A model generated the notes under the pieces. That model saw nothing but the letters and a program-made list of their open reading frames with translations. It had not been told where the DNA came from and did no database searches. From assembly GCF_905163445.1 (NCBI RefSeq), contig NC_053191.1, forward strand, positions 14,384,001-14,448,000: a DNA stretch of 64,000 bases, in the 5' to 3' direction. This document shows, in pieces, positions 32,431-43,184 of this stretch. The position numbers were made by a program, and so were the translations under genes. The DNA is from Pararge aegeria. Taxonomy: Eukaryota; Arthropoda; Insecta; Lepidoptera; Nymphalidae. How positions within the stretch are numbered: position 1 is the first letter of the stretch; each line of letters begins with the position of its first letter.

Positions 32431-33074
32431 TTGTTGAACGCTTTTAGTCGTTATTGTTACAGTAATCTCCACCAAGGTTAACCTTGAATTGAATGCCTTT
32501 ATAGCCCTTATAGTATCAGAAATGAGGAGATCCGTATAGGAACTAGTGTTACCAATACAGCTCAACTTATAATGCTTTATAATTACATAGTAGTAGACGG
32601 TTTTTGGCGTCACAAAGTTTTATACATAAAATATAAATTGTAGGTATATTGTCGTCTTAGATAGTTTTTACGTATATACGTAAAGACGTAAAGAGGACAA
32701 TGTACATGATAGTTTTTTCGCAGATACGTAAACACTACCGAAGAAGACAATGTACAGCTTCTTTTTGTGATTTCAGACATTTAAGTATAAAACTTTGTGA
32801 CGCCCAAACAAACTGGTATTTTTACTAAGTATGAATAAATAAATTTAATCCGCACTTATCTTAAGGAAGTCAAAAAAATATCTATCATAGACAAATCTGC
32901 AGGTTTGATGACATTATAAGAGCTTCAAGGTTTCTGTCTTCGTCATGGAAACCCTAAAAACCAGTTCACGCGTATTCTGATTATAATCACATTAATTATT
33001 ATTAAGTAATTTATATTACCGCGAATAAAACATTAATTAATAGTGATTAAATATGCTAACTTTAGTAATGAAGA

Positions 33075-33215
33075 GGTGATAGCTTTGGTGGCTTGGACTT
33101 CGGCTTCACTTTCATTGTAACAGAGTTTGAGTCCCTGCACGCCCGTCTGACTTGTCGAAGGTACGTTTTATGCATTGACATTACTTATCACTTGCTTTAA
33201 AGGTGTATAAAACAA
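33075..33215 (+). repeat. SINE (family A) relic
   Basis: GAAGAGGTGATAGCTTTGGT, TTCGGCTTCACTTTCATTGT, GAGTTTGAGTCCCTGCACGC and ATTACTTATCACTTGCTTTA follow the order of the tRNA-like head and body of family A. Badly diverged. Confidence 0.5.
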
Positions 33216-34563
33216 TAGAGGGTATGCACAGGGTATGCAGATGACATAAAATGAAGCAAATCTCTAGTACGAGTTATAAAAAACTTAAGGATAGGCATTG
33301 TAATGGTTATAAAAAGTCTACCCTTAAGTATTTGTAACTCATTCTGGAGATTTTCTTCATTTTTTATCATCTGCAATAATAATAATATAATATTTATTTA
33401 TTTGCCAAATTGTGGGTACATAACAAGTACACATTTCATTAAACAGACCCTTCACAATCGAGTGTTACGGACAGTGTGCATATGTTTATAAAAATAAAAA
33501 ATAAAATATAAATTACATTACAATTTAAAGAATAAAAATACAATAATCAGAAATAAGTAATAATGTCATTTTAAATCTCGCGCCATTCATACGTTATTGC
33601 TATTGCGTTATGCCGCACTGTAAAGAAATTATCAAGCGAGCGAGCATCGCTGAACGAGAATTGCTAAGCGAGTTTATTGCTAAAAGCTCGTAGCTTATCG
33701 ACAAAACTAGTAAGGCGATTCATCGCCGGCAGTGTAAACAGTCAGACAGCAACTTTTAATATATGCATCTCTTTCACGGAACACGGAATGTCGGACCACT
33801 GCCTTAGCAACCAACTTAACTGCCAATAAACTTGATGTTCATGATGTGCCTTGAAGTTACTTGGAAGGACGGAGAGCTATGCATTTATAGTATAGCCTGC
33901 ATAGCATATGCATACTTTTTAGCTCTTTAAAAAAGAGAGTTCCCAAGCTAATCGTAAAAAATCGTTAAAAACGCGAACGAAGAACTATTAGTATAACAAA
34001 TTTAAAATTAAAAGCTATAAGAATTCCATTTTTTTCATGCTGTACCCTAAAAATAAGTTTAGGCTTTCATACATAGATTATAATTAATTAACACATATTA
34101 GTTTAATTAATGATTTATTTATCCAGCAGTATAGGTATAGCCTGTAGGTATAAAAAGTATAGATATATCGTGGTGATAATATATATACTTCTGTCTGTAC
34201 CTACATAGTACAAAACAAAGTCGCTCCCTCTATTTCTACTCTGAGATCTTTTAAATTACGAGATGGATTTAAAAGAAGTTTTAAGCAATAGATATAGAGA
34301 TTCAAGAGGAAGGTTTATACGTAGGAATTTTGTTTATTTTTTATTTTTTATTGATCTACTAAGGGTAAAACAATTAACGAAAACTCGAAACTCACCTTGT
34401 CGCAAACCAAACAAGCCGGTTTGCGAAGCCGGTTCACGTGTGGTGTGGTATTTTTTACTCCCCTACAAGCAATTGCAATATTTCCTGCTGGTAAATGATT
34501 ATGCATTCTTAGATGGTAACGGACTAACCTGTCATTATTAAGTAATTTTGAATTTTTGGAATT

Positions 34564-34634
34564 TCGGTGCCAAGTAAAATGAACTTAAAATTACTAGATA
34601 CTATACAAAATACATAAATTTTACTTGGCACCGA
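34564..34634. repeat. 17-bp inverted repeat pair
   Basis: TCGGTGCCAAGTAAAAT at 34564-34580 and its exact complement ATTTTACTTGGCACCGA at 34618-34634 enclose 37 bp. Adjacent to the family G copy; may mark the edge of a MITE. Confidence 0.75.
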
Positions 34635-34689
34635 CTTAAAAACATTTACTTCTTTTTAGTTGTTGTCTGGCTCGTTTGTCCGCTATTAA

Positions 34690-34830
34690 TATAAAAAAAA
34701 ATCCTGTGCAATTTATTCACACACGGCAGAAGTGTTACTTCTGAAAAGTAGCCTACGAGAGATTGAGTTGTATGTAGAGTATCAGAACTATTAGGATAAA
34801 TGTAAGGTTTATTATTTAGTTTCCATGGTA
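34690..34830 (+). repeat. Repeat family G
   Basis: AATCCTGTGCAATTTATTCA, GTAGCCTACGAGAGATTGAG, AACTATTAGGATAAATGTAA and TAGTTTCCATGGTAACTAGA. Inverted copy at 25385-25560; shorter relics near 61565-61690 and 62765-62830. Confidence 0.75.
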
Positions 34831-35924
34831 ACTAGACTGGGTAAAAAAATGTATAATGTTTTCTATATCACTCTGTCCTATACATTTACGTGTTTGTTTC
34901 TTTATCTAGATATTATTCGGTTTTCTTGGTAATTTAAATAGGAAACAAAATGTGTACTGTATTCTATCTCATTCCCTCGCCGCGCCGGCTGAATCCTATA
35001 AATTTTGTCTCTATGGAGTTCGTTACATCGAGTTTGAAATCACAACGATTCTAAAGAAGTTTCACTTCAAGAAAGAAACCTGCATACCTAAGAGTCCTCC
35101 AAGGCTCCTTATTGTTCTTAGAGGACGGAGAGGACTGCGACCTAAACTCTTGAGAGGAGATCCGTGCTCCGTTGTGGGCCGGGAATGATAACGATGATAA
35201 AGATAATGATGATTATAAAACACAGACAAAGACACAATATCTGTGTCAATATCTGTAACACGGTCTCTGTCGCGGAATCTACACGGAGTCTCATTAAAAA
35301 TCTTGCAACACTCAAGTAGTTATCTGTTTACCTATTAATAACGGAGACTAGTGATTATCCTAATTATTCTGAGATAATCGTCACGCGTTAAAAAGTTAAT
35401 AAAGAAATCACTCAATGTCTTTATCTAATTATAATTTACTGCTAATAAAGTTTTTTTTACTATTGTTATTTGCTGCTACTTCACTGATTACTTCAGATAA
35501 ATCATGAGATCCCTCCGACCCGATACCAAATTATTATGTACTAGCTTTCCCCGCGAATTTCATTTCGCCTTAATATTTTTTACATCACAATGTCTTTGTA
35601 AAGTACAATACGTACTTACTCCGGATCATTGTAACTCTCCAACGGTCACATCAATCTTTCAACGTTTATAGACAACATGACGTGCGCTGGCAGTTGTGTT
35701 TTATTACTAATGAACGGCTAGATGTGTTTTGATTTTAATTTGTTTTTTTTTATTAATATTATATTTTAATACTTGTTATCCTATTCCGGACTCACAGGAA
35801 TCAAACTAATTAAAAATAATGAAAATCGGTCCATCCGTTCTCAAGTTATAAATGGTGTAACTAACACGACTTTCTTTTATAAATATAGATATATTGTATT
35901 AATATTACAAAAAATCTCGTCTGG

Positions 35925-36030
35925 AGGCTTTGGCTCTGGTTGGCTACCACCCTACCGAAAAAGACGTACAGCAAAACGATTTAACGTTCCGGTACGATGC
36001 TGGGTTCACGGGTATGGGTTTAATCAACAT
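35925..36030 (+). repeat. LINE tail fragment (upstream part)
   Basis: TTGGCTACCACCCTACCGAA, AGACGTACAGC, GATTTAACGTTCCGGTACGA and GGGTATGGGTTTAATCAAC. Continues the same family as 39720-39870. It abuts a SINE. Confidence 0.6.
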
Positions 36031-36039
36031 CTAAATCAA

Positions 36040-36300
36040 CTCATTACCGTCCCACTACAGGGCACGGGTCTAATCTGAGAATGAAAGCGTTTAGACCGTA
36101 GTCTACCTAGCTGGCCAAGTGTGGATTGGTAGACTTCACACGCCTTGGAGAACATTATGGACAACTCTCAGGCATGCAGGTTTCCTCACGACGTTTCCCT
36201 TCACCTTTAAAGCAAGTGATATTTAAATTGCTTGATTTAAAAACTCACATAACTCCGTAAAACCAGTGGTGCGCGTCGGAACTCGAACTCGGTCTCAACG
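36040..36300 (-). mobile_element. tRNA-derived SINE (family A)
   Basis: CCGTCCCACTACAGGGCACG, GGATTGGTAGACTTCACACG, TTCCTCACGACGTTTCCCTT and GGAACTCGAACTCGG in the minus orientation. Its tRNA head is interrupted before a TATATAAATA patch. Confidence 0.8.
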
Positions 36301-36399
36301 AAATATATATAAATATTTATATATAGCACAAAAAAAAAAGTCTAAGTCTTACGCCCTAGGCTTTTACTGCTTAGGAGTTTTATACTATACTACGACGAT

Positions 36400-36475
36400 G
36401 CACCGCCATCTAGCCCCAAAGTAAGCGTAGCTTGTTTTATGCGTACTAAGATGACTGATGAATATTTTTAAGAAT
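36400..36475 (-). repeat. Tail of SINE family C
   Basis: CGCCATCTAGCCCCAAAGTA, AGCGTAGCTTGTTTTATGCG and AGATGACTGATGAATATTTT are the reverse of the 3-prime body of the SINE at 13604-13870. Confidence 0.8.
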
Positions 36476-36579
36476 AATCTTATGAGTTTTATAAATTAGA
36501 CAGCTTAACGATGTTGAAACAACTAGGCTTGTTTATTTCGCATACTTTTATAGTATTATGTCCTATGGGATTAATATAT

Positions 36580-36690
36580 GTGTAATAATAAACGGGGGTA
36601 AACTTTTCCAATTCCTTGTGTGATTTGGCAAGTGGATACGTTAATTATATCTCTTGTCAGGGGATATAATCGGGGGATACAATTTGTGTT
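36580..36690 (+). repeat. Repeat family P fragment
   Basis: AATAATAAACGGGGGTAAAC, then TATCTCTTGTCAGGGGATAT and AATCGGGGGATA: the inverse of 46745-46865 and similar to 61720-61835. Confidence 0.65.
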
Positions 36691-36879
36691 ACTACTACTA
36701 CGTACTAACTTGTAGAAGAATAAAATGAAAATAAATCATTTCTTCGAAACACCACAGTAAAGTTCGAAAAAAACCAAAATTTATTCGTCACTTCTCAGAA
36801 AAGACATTTAAATTAGAATCGCGTAAGTATTGTAAGCAAACCTGAAAAACTTGAAAGTATATATTTATCTGAGCAACTT

Positions 36880-37015
36880 TTTTTAATAATAGATAGTGTT
36901 AACAAAAAAATTACCCGGCTAAGTTTGTTGTGGGCTTCTATGTAGACCAGGTCGCGTTTGGAACGCAGCTTTAGTTTTAAGTTTACGAATACGGTTATCG
37001 ACATCATCTCACTAC
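36880..37015 (-). repeat. Repeat fragment shared with 58840-58950
   Basis: TTTGTTGTGGGCTTCTATGT, GCGTTTGGAACGCAGCTTTA and ATACGGTTATCGACATC pair with TTGTTGTGGGCTCTTGTTGT, GCGCGTTAAGAACCCTCGAA and AACAGTTATCACCATAA. The minus-strand frames here translate repeat DNA. Confidence 0.6.
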
Positions 37016-37653
37016 CGTGTACTTCTCATGTATGAAGATATTTTTAACTTTGACTTTATGGATGGTTCGGTAACATAACTTAGCATGTAGGTAAAGTAAG
37101 TTTAAAAAAAATCTTAAATACGTCCATAATCTAAAACTTTAAATTATGGATGTAAATGTGTTAAAGTCAATTACCTACTTAAAGCGTACAAAACCAGAAA
37201 CTGTGCTAAAATTATACGATAATGGTGTTTTATTTTCGTGTTTAACATTTTTAAATAATAACTGTTAATTAACCGGAACTAAGTATTTGGAGTATTACCG
37301 AGTTAATGATTAAATGGAAAAACAACCGGGAGTAATTTTTTAGAATAAGAAAAAAGTGTTTTAACTTTTTCTGTAAAATGAATGAATATAAATTATGAAT
37401 ATATAAATATTTATATAAAAATGAATGAATATACTTTTATTGCACACCACAAAAAGTACATAGAACAAAAAGAAAAGTATATCAAAACATCGTATACAAT
37501 TTGGCGGTAAAATGAAGGTTCAACGGAATCTTTTGTTTTAATATTGTTGTAAAATTGTGGTTGTTCCTGTGTAAAAACCCCTGGGAATTGCTAAAAGATG
37601 CTTTTCCAGGACTAAGAGTAGTCTATGTTACTCTGCGTCAATTTATATAACAC

Positions 37654-37942
37654 TATCATCATCATCATATCAACCCATTACCGACCCACTGCAGGGCCCA
37701 GGTCTCCTCCCAAAGCGAGAAGGGGTTAAGGCCATAGTCCACCACGTTGGCCTAGTGCGGATTGGTGGACTCCACACGCCTTTGAGAACATTATGGAGAA
37801 CTCTCATGCAGGTTTTCTCACGATGTTCCTTCACCGTTGAAGCAAGTTATAATTTAATTGCTTAAAACGCACGGAGAAAAGTTAGACGTGCTGGGATTCG
37901 AACTCGGCCCCCCGAAAGTGAAGTCGAGCTATCACCGCTTCC
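37654..37942 (-). mobile_element. tRNA-derived SINE (family A), well preserved
   Basis: (ATC)n tail, then CAACCCATTACCGACCCACT, GAGAAGGGGTTAAGGCCATA, GTGCGGATTGGTGGACTCCA, GGGATTCGAACTCGG and GAGCTATCACCGCTT. It is followed at once by an RTE-like tail. Confidence 0.9.
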
Positions 37943-37944
37943 CA

Positions 37945-38092
37945 ATAACCATCACATCAACCGATAGACGTCCACTGCTGGACATAGGTCTTTTGTAGGG
38001 AGTTCCAAGTTCCACGGTTCTGAGCCGCTTGGATCCAGCGGCTACCTGCGACGCGCTTAATGTCGTCTGTCCACCTCGTTGGGGGCCGACAC
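37945..38092 (-). repeat. RTE-like LINE 3-prime fragment
   Basis: ACCGATAGACGTCCACTGCT, GGGAGTTCCAAGTTCCACGG, GGATCCAGCGGCTACCTGCG and GTCCACCTCGTTGGGGG closely match 2885-3020. Cut off after 38092. Confidence 0.8.
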
Positions 38093-38104
38093 ACTATACC
38101 CAAA

Positions 38105-38330
38105 AACACTAAAATCCTAAAATCAAATCGATTGGTTGCTTAGTTAGAGCGTGAAGGAAAGACGATATTTGGTGTAAAAATTTGAATGTTCCTGTGAAAC
38201 ACCTTTGGGAATTTGATGTTTTTCCAGAACTAAAAGTAATCTACGTTACTCTCCGTCCTTTCAACTAACTCTATGCGAAAAATTAAGGTTGCTTGGTTAG
38301 GGCGGGAAAGACAAACAAACAAACAAACAT
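38105..38330. repeat. Repeat fragment with ACAAA microsatellite
   Basis: ATTGGTTGCTTAGTTAGAGC and GTTGCTTGGTTAGGGCGGGA bracket TAATCTACGTTACTCTCCGT. (ACAA)n runs 38308-38326. A related piece lies at 37560-37650. Confidence 0.55.
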
Positions 38331-38837
38331 AGTGTCACATTCATAATATCATTATATTAATACGTGAAGCATAAACTTTGTACCCTTGTTTACGTAAATG
38401 GCGCGCACGAAGGAGTTTGAAACTTCCCATACTTATAGTTTCCATAGAGAAGGAGTGCAGAATACAATTTTTTTTAAATAATAAATAAAATCAACAAAAA
38501 AAACAATACACACACTACTTGACAAACATTAAAATTTGTTTAAAAAAAATAGTAAAACTTAAAATAGTTTCAGAGTCATTGCCTTGGCAAAATCTGTGAT
38601 AATAGAAGTATATAAAGTCTTTGACAATAAAACCATAATAATGTTCAAATTTATTATTTAAATTAATTATGGCCGAAATTTTACCACTGCGGTACCAAGT
38701 TAGGTTAATTTAATACATTCATATGTTTATTTTAACTAGTTAGAATTAAGATAATAATGATTTGATATATGAATTATGATAGGTATATTATTAATTACCA
38801 CAAAGTATAAGTGCGTTATAAGTAATTAAAATATTAC

Positions 38838-39035
38838 TTACTTCGACGGTGAAGGAGAACATCGTGAGGAATCCTGCATGCCTGAGAGATCTCCATAATG
38901 TTCTCAAAGGTTTGTGCAGTCCACATGGAATACGCACTGGGCTAGCGTTGTGGACGACCGCTTAACCCCCTCTCATTGTGGGAGGAGACCGATGCCCTGT
39001 TGTGGGCCGGTGAATGGGTTGATATGACGATGATG
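38838..39035 (+). mobile_element. SINE family A, 3-prime part
   Basis: CGACGGTGAAGGAGAACATC, GTGAGGAATCCTGCATGCCT, CATTGTGGGAGGAGACCGAT and GTGGGCCGGTGAATGGGTTG, ending in ATGACGATGATGATAATGA. The tRNA-like head is absent. Confidence 0.85.
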
Positions 39036-39275
39036 ATAATGAGTGCGTTATGCCTGCAGTATAAGGCGGTTATGATACCTTATACGTTTGATTGGAGTTT
39101 GAATCACTTCACGTCACTCGATGTTTATTTCGCGTATCAGCAATCAAAGTACAAACGCATCCACATGTCGTTATCAGCTGCTATTGTGCCAGCTGCTACA
39201 CATCACCATTTCCAACAATTGAGTACGACATATTATTACATATTTATTACATTTTTATTACATATTTATTACATT

Positions 39276-39319
39276 TATGTTTAATGTATACTAAGGTACC
39301 TTAGTATACATTAAACATA
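39276..39319. repeat. Perfect 44-bp palindrome
   Basis: Arms 39276-39297 and 39298-39319 are exact complements with no spacer, centred on GGTACC. Each half contains AATGTATACTAAGG. Sits after a (TTATTACAT)n-like tract at 39230-39275. Confidence 0.95.
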
Positions 39320-39324
39320 GTATA

Positions 39325-39700
39325 AAAGGAGGTGGTTCCCAATAATTTGACTGCATGTTTTGTTTTATTTGTATAAGTATTTGTTACTCGATGACTTCGC
39401 CAATAATAAACCGATTTTGGTGATTCTTTTTTTACTCGGTACGTTATACTCAGAGGTGGTCCATTATCCTCAGAGGGATCCTGGAGAAATCGAGGCCAAG
39501 AGATCTTAAAATATTATAGTAGTTTAAAAAATAAACAAATTGCTATAGTATATTTCGTAAAGTGTGTATTTTTTAAAGGAACCTGTGCAAATTCTTTTTT
39601 AAAGCACTTTTTAGCAGTTGGTACCGACTTAAAAATGTTGTAGAAAATATTTATTTCTTGCTTTTTAGTTGTATAACAATATCGGATCTTTTTGTTTAAA
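39325..39700 (+). repeat. Interspersed repeat related to 13275-13380
   Basis: AAAAGGAGGTGGTTCCCAAT, CTCGATGACTTCGCCAATAA and ACCGATTTTGGTGATTC, with the longer tail TCAGAGGTGGTCC and TTGGTACCGACTTAAAAATG. No reading frame. Confidence 0.5.
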
Positions 39701-39719
39701 AAAAAATCTTATATTTTTA

Positions 39720-39875
39720 CGCCGATTTAGCGTTCCGGCATCAAACCGATTAGTAGTTTGAGTTTAATTAATTAATAGTTAGCCCGTTACCATTTTAGAC
39801 TGCATCATCGTTTCCCAGCAGGTGAGATTGCAGTGCAAGCCGCAAGGGGTAACTTATAGCAGAATAAAAATACAA
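39720..39875 (+). repeat. LINE tail fragment
   Basis: CGATTTAGCGTTCCGGCATC, GTTAGCCCGTTACCATTTTA, GACTGCATCATCGTTTCCCA and GAGATTGCAGTGCAAGCC, ending AGAATAAAAATACAATAAA. Confidence 0.65.
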
Positions 39876-39909
39876 TAAAAAACGTGTGCGTGCTTATGTA
39901 CTCGCGTTA

Positions 39910-40131
39910 GAAGTTATAGGTAAGGCTTAACATGATAAAAATCTTTCGAATTTTTTTATCTTTCGCCTTATTCTACGTTTGTGGAAAAAACGACACTAAT
40001 AATAGAAAAAGGGTATTGTTTGAATTATAGAAAGTCAATATTTAACTTCATGGTGTCGGTTTTTTGTGACGATGTGCGTGCGCATCGTAAAAATTTACTG
40101 TCACCATTTTGTGCCAAAAGAAGTATAACTT
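39910..40131 (-). mobile_element. TIR MITE family T, copy 2 (inverted)
   Basis: Starts GAAGTTATAGGTAAGGC and ends AAAAGAAGTATAACTT. The interior has GCCTTATTCTACGTTTGTGG and AACTTCATGGTGTCGGTTTT, the reverse complement of copy 1 at 20696-20963. Confidence 0.85.
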
Positions 40132-40134
40132 AAA

Positions 40135-41300
40135 AAAAAAAGCGGATGACATGACTTTAATTTTTGTTTTATATAAAATGACCCAAATGTCAATAACTCA
40201 TAAGTGACTGAGTGGGCCGAGTCCTTTCTGGCTAAACTACGTCCAATTGGTCTCGTTAAAAGGTGGAGTTCGTATCCGCGACTCAATTGATGGAACACGT
40301 CGGATGCGTTTGTAAGCAGGTCCAAGCTGACACTCCTGTGAGTTAAAGCAAACGGTTGAGTCACTATTTCCCTCTGACGTTACATTACTTTTAATAACTC
40401 TCCTAACTGTGACATATTTGCAGATGACTGGAATAAATTACTACGCCAGTTACTTCCGTTTTCTGAAAGAATGTAACTGACTGCCTACTTTTATTGATTT
40501 TATTTATTTTTCCAGTTTATTTTTGAAGTGAAAACTTCTTTAGAGGCGTTGAGCACTTTTTCTGTAATGGGTATAAAATCTTAAACTCGCGTCAGGACAC
40601 GTGACCTGATCGAAAAAGCGTAAGACGGATTTGTCTAAACTACTATTGATGCGGTCTTTATTAGACATTTAAATAGGTTCGAATCAAAACTGTTCGTTTC
40701 TTACTTCAGCTACCATAAACCTATCGTATCAGTTTTAGAGATTGGCGATGATAGTTCTGGTAATGATGATGGTGAAAAAGTCGTTGAAATTATGGATAAA
40801 AGTTGATTTTTCGGAGAGATAAACTTTTTAATGTAAAATAATTGTAATAGTTTTAAAGTGTTAAATTTTTAATGTAATATAAATCGTCATGTTTGTGTAC
40901 GATAGCGCAATAAATGAATATTGTATTCTACCACATAAATGATAGTACTTTTATACTGATAAAGCAATTGGTGCAAAATTATTCCCTAACCATTCCAAAA
41001 TATCAAACATGCTCAACGTTAATTAATAATCAAGTTTTCACTTCTGCCGGCACTCCCGGAGTGCAACCCGTATTTTTTTTTATGAATTTTTTGTTTGTTT
41101 TCTTTTTATTGTTATTAGCATTTCTCTTTTCTATTTTTGTAACCTTATTTAAAAAAAAATACATATTGTTCGTGTAGCTCATAAGTATATCTAATGAGAA
41201 TAATAATATAATAATGTAATTGCTAATTAGTGTAAGTGGATTTGTCCGTACTAATTGATTGATAATAAATAAATCGCAGCTGTTATATATATGTTAACTA
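40135..41300. other. Non-coding stretch
   Basis: No repeat family that I could place and no exon with matching splice phases. The open frame at 40914-41177 is AT-driven low-complexity (FFFMNFLFVFFLLLL) and is not supported as a gene. Confidence 0.45.
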
Positions 41301-41441
41301 TACCCCATATCGGTTTCCAAGCAGCGCCGTACCGTTACGCTAAATCGCTACGCGGCGTTTCTTGGTCGATAGGGTACTAACTAGCCACGGTTGAAGCCTC
41401 CCACCAAACCATAGAAAAAATCAGAAAAAATGATGATTTTA

Positions 41442-41690
41442 CAGCCGATTGGTGCAGTGGGCAGCGACCCTGCTTTCTGAGTCCAAGGCCTGGAAAATGT
41501 TTGTGTCATGAACATGAATGATTTTCAGTGTCTGGGCGTTTATATATGTATATTATAAGTATTTATGTACATTACTCATAAAAATATTCATCAGTTATCT
41601 TAGTATCCATAATACAAGCTACGCTTAATTTGGGTCTAGATGGCGGTGTGTGTATTGTCGTAGTATATTTATTTATTTATTTATAATGAA
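41442..41690 (+). mobile_element. SINE family C lacking its B box
   Basis: Same element as 13604-13870 with A box TGGTGCAGTGG (41450-41460), but CCAAGGCC is joined directly to TGGAAAATG. A 20-nt block containing the whole T-arm/B box is missing. Tail ends in (TTTA)n near 41670-41690. Confidence 0.88.
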
Positions 41691-41990
41691 TTCCAAATTG
41701 CTCTGACGAGGAGATAAGCCGGTACCTCCGCTTACATAGACCGTAGCTACATTGTATCGCAACTAATCCCTAAATCGCTTTGCGGCTTGTCTACGTCGGT
41801 AGGATTCTAACAAGCCCCGGCCGAATCCTCCCACCGACCAGAGAAAGTTGAGATATTATAAATTCCAAATTGCCACTGCAAAATAACCCGTGACCTCCAA
41901 TTGTAAGACCACAGCGCTTATAACTGCGTCAGGGAGGTCGGAATCAGTTTAACTTTAAAAACTATCAGCAGCTTGCTGAACCGAAGCTCG

Positions 41991-42098
41991 GCAGGGTGAT
42001 TACGTATCTCGCGGCAGGCTTGCGACAGGCGTGAATCTTGCAATCACTGCTGTCAAACGTCACTTTTCCATACAATAAATAAACAAAAGTGACGTTTG
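41991..42098 (+). mobile_element. MITE unit, tandem left copy
   Basis: Starts GCAGGGTGATTACGTATCTC and ends GTGACGTTTG. Nearly identical in order to 42099-42207. Contains an internal 13-bp inverted repeat, AAACGTCACTTTT / AAAAGTGACGTTT. Confidence 0.85.
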
Positions 42099-42269
42099 GC
42101 AGGGTGATTACGTATCTCGCGACAGGTTTGCGACAGGCGTAAATCTTGCAATCACTGCTGTCAAACGTCACTTTTCCATACAATAAATATACAAAAGTGA
42201 CGTTTGACAGCAGTGATTGCAAGATTTACGCCTGTCGCAAGCCTGTCGCGAGATACGTTATCACCCTGC
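42099..42269. mobile_element. Foldback MITE with long inverted arms
   Basis: The left arm from 42099 (GCAGGGTGATTACGTATCTC) is repeated inverted at the right end (GAGATACGTTATCACCCTGC, ending 42269). The arms are almost perfect over about 78 bp around a short AT-rich loop with CAATAAATATAC. With 41991-42098 it makes a head-tail plus head-head arrangement. Confidence 0.9.
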
Positions 42270-42302
42270 GGGACTACTTTGTTTCTGCGACATATAGATG
42301 CA

Positions 42303-42530
42303 TCATCATCATCATTATGCCAACTAATGGACGTTCACTGCTGTAGATAGGTCTTATGTAGGAGTTATATCTACTTGGGTCCAGGGGCTCTCTGCTACTC
42401 GCTTGAAGTCATCCTTCCTGCACTTGGGGGGTATACCAACGCTGCGTTTACCGGATCGAGGTCGCCAAACCAGCACCTTGGGACCCCAACGTCCATCGGT
42501 TCTCCCTCCCCTGCCCACTGCCATCGTGCA
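42303..42530 (-). pseudogene. RTE-like LINE 3-prime end
   Basis: Minus-strand translation shows [20 protein letters not shown], then RSVGIPPKC, matching the RTE C-terminal region ([20 protein letters not shown] in better copies). Ends in (ATG)n at 42302-42316. 5-prime truncated and stopped. Confidence 0.8.
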
Positions 42531-42587
42531 ATGGATAAATTGCAATAATTTATTAAATAATTTTATTAATTTTTTTACCAACACTTG

Positions 42588-42780
42588 TAGGATAGCCGTA
42601 GTCTATGTGGTTAAAGCGCTCAGGCCGCGATTGCCAGGGAGTCGCAGGGTCAAATCCTGTCGGTTCCAATATTCTTATAAGCATTTTAAATTTATAGAAT
42701 CGATAATTACTTTAGGTTTAATTCGTTCGGCCTACATTTATACCTACCTATGTTGCAAAATAAATACAGATGTTTTCTTT
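42588..42780 (+). mobile_element. tRNA-derived SINE (family B)
   Basis: tRNA-like head GTGGTTAAAGCGCTCAGGCC and GTCGCAGGGTCAAATCCTGT, with a degenerate B box GGGTCAAATCC at 42647-42657. Tail AAATAAATACAG. The same head occurs inverted at 1994-2066. Not a functional tRNA: no matching acceptor stem. Confidence 0.7.
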
Positions 42781-42954
42781 CTTTCGATTGTTATAGAGGT
42801 TATGGGGACAACCAGACCTTTTCCGCGGTCTGTCCTATAAGATGAAGTTCCAAAGAAAAATCTATTTTATCAATAACTATATAAAATTACTAACAGACAA
42901 CCTACAGCCCTAAAATAGATTCTAAGGAAATACTTTTAAAAACTCTGTTGGGGC

Positions 42955-43180
42955 AATAAACGTGTCATTTTACGCGTGTGTGTGTGTAACTATGTGTTTG
43001 TTTGTCTGCCTGTGAACAGATTTCGATTTTGTTTTTATTGTTTGAAAGTTAATATAGTCGGGAGTGTTCTTAGCTACGTAAGATAAAAATCGGTCCACGA
43101 TGGCCGCCGCCACAACATGGCGGATTACTTATTTAACCGATCCCTCAATATGGGCATATAAAAGGGACCGTACCGGCTTA
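42955..43180 (+). repeat. Interspersed repeat related to 50440-50740
   Basis: GTGTGTGTAACTATGTGTTT, AAAATCGGTCCACGATGGCC and GCCGCCACAACATGGCGGAT. A GT microsatellite runs 42976-42986. Confidence 0.6.
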
Positions 43181-43184
43181 ATTT

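Larger units (their letters stand above)
31070..34560. other. Non-coding stretch
   Basis: Contains a Helitron-like fragment near 31285-31650 (GTGTATTTGTTTGTTACC, GAAGTCGCGAGCAACCGCTA), the inverse repeat at 32150 and the SINE relic at 33075. Nothing that looks like a host exon was found. Confidence 0.5.

Noticed and set aside
34263..34541. 92-codon plus-strand frame
   Set aside because: Its second half resembles a repeated lepidopteran phrase (GGTGTGG...CTGCTGGTAAATG) and there is no coding signature.
42590..42670. Possible tRNA gene
   Set aside because: Has tRNA-like A/B segments but no pairing acceptor stem, a degenerate B box and a SINE-type tail; treated as a SINE head.
42403..42840. 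145-codon plus-strand frame
   Set aside because: Antisense of an RTE LINE end joined to a tRNA-like SINE; composite repeat translation.
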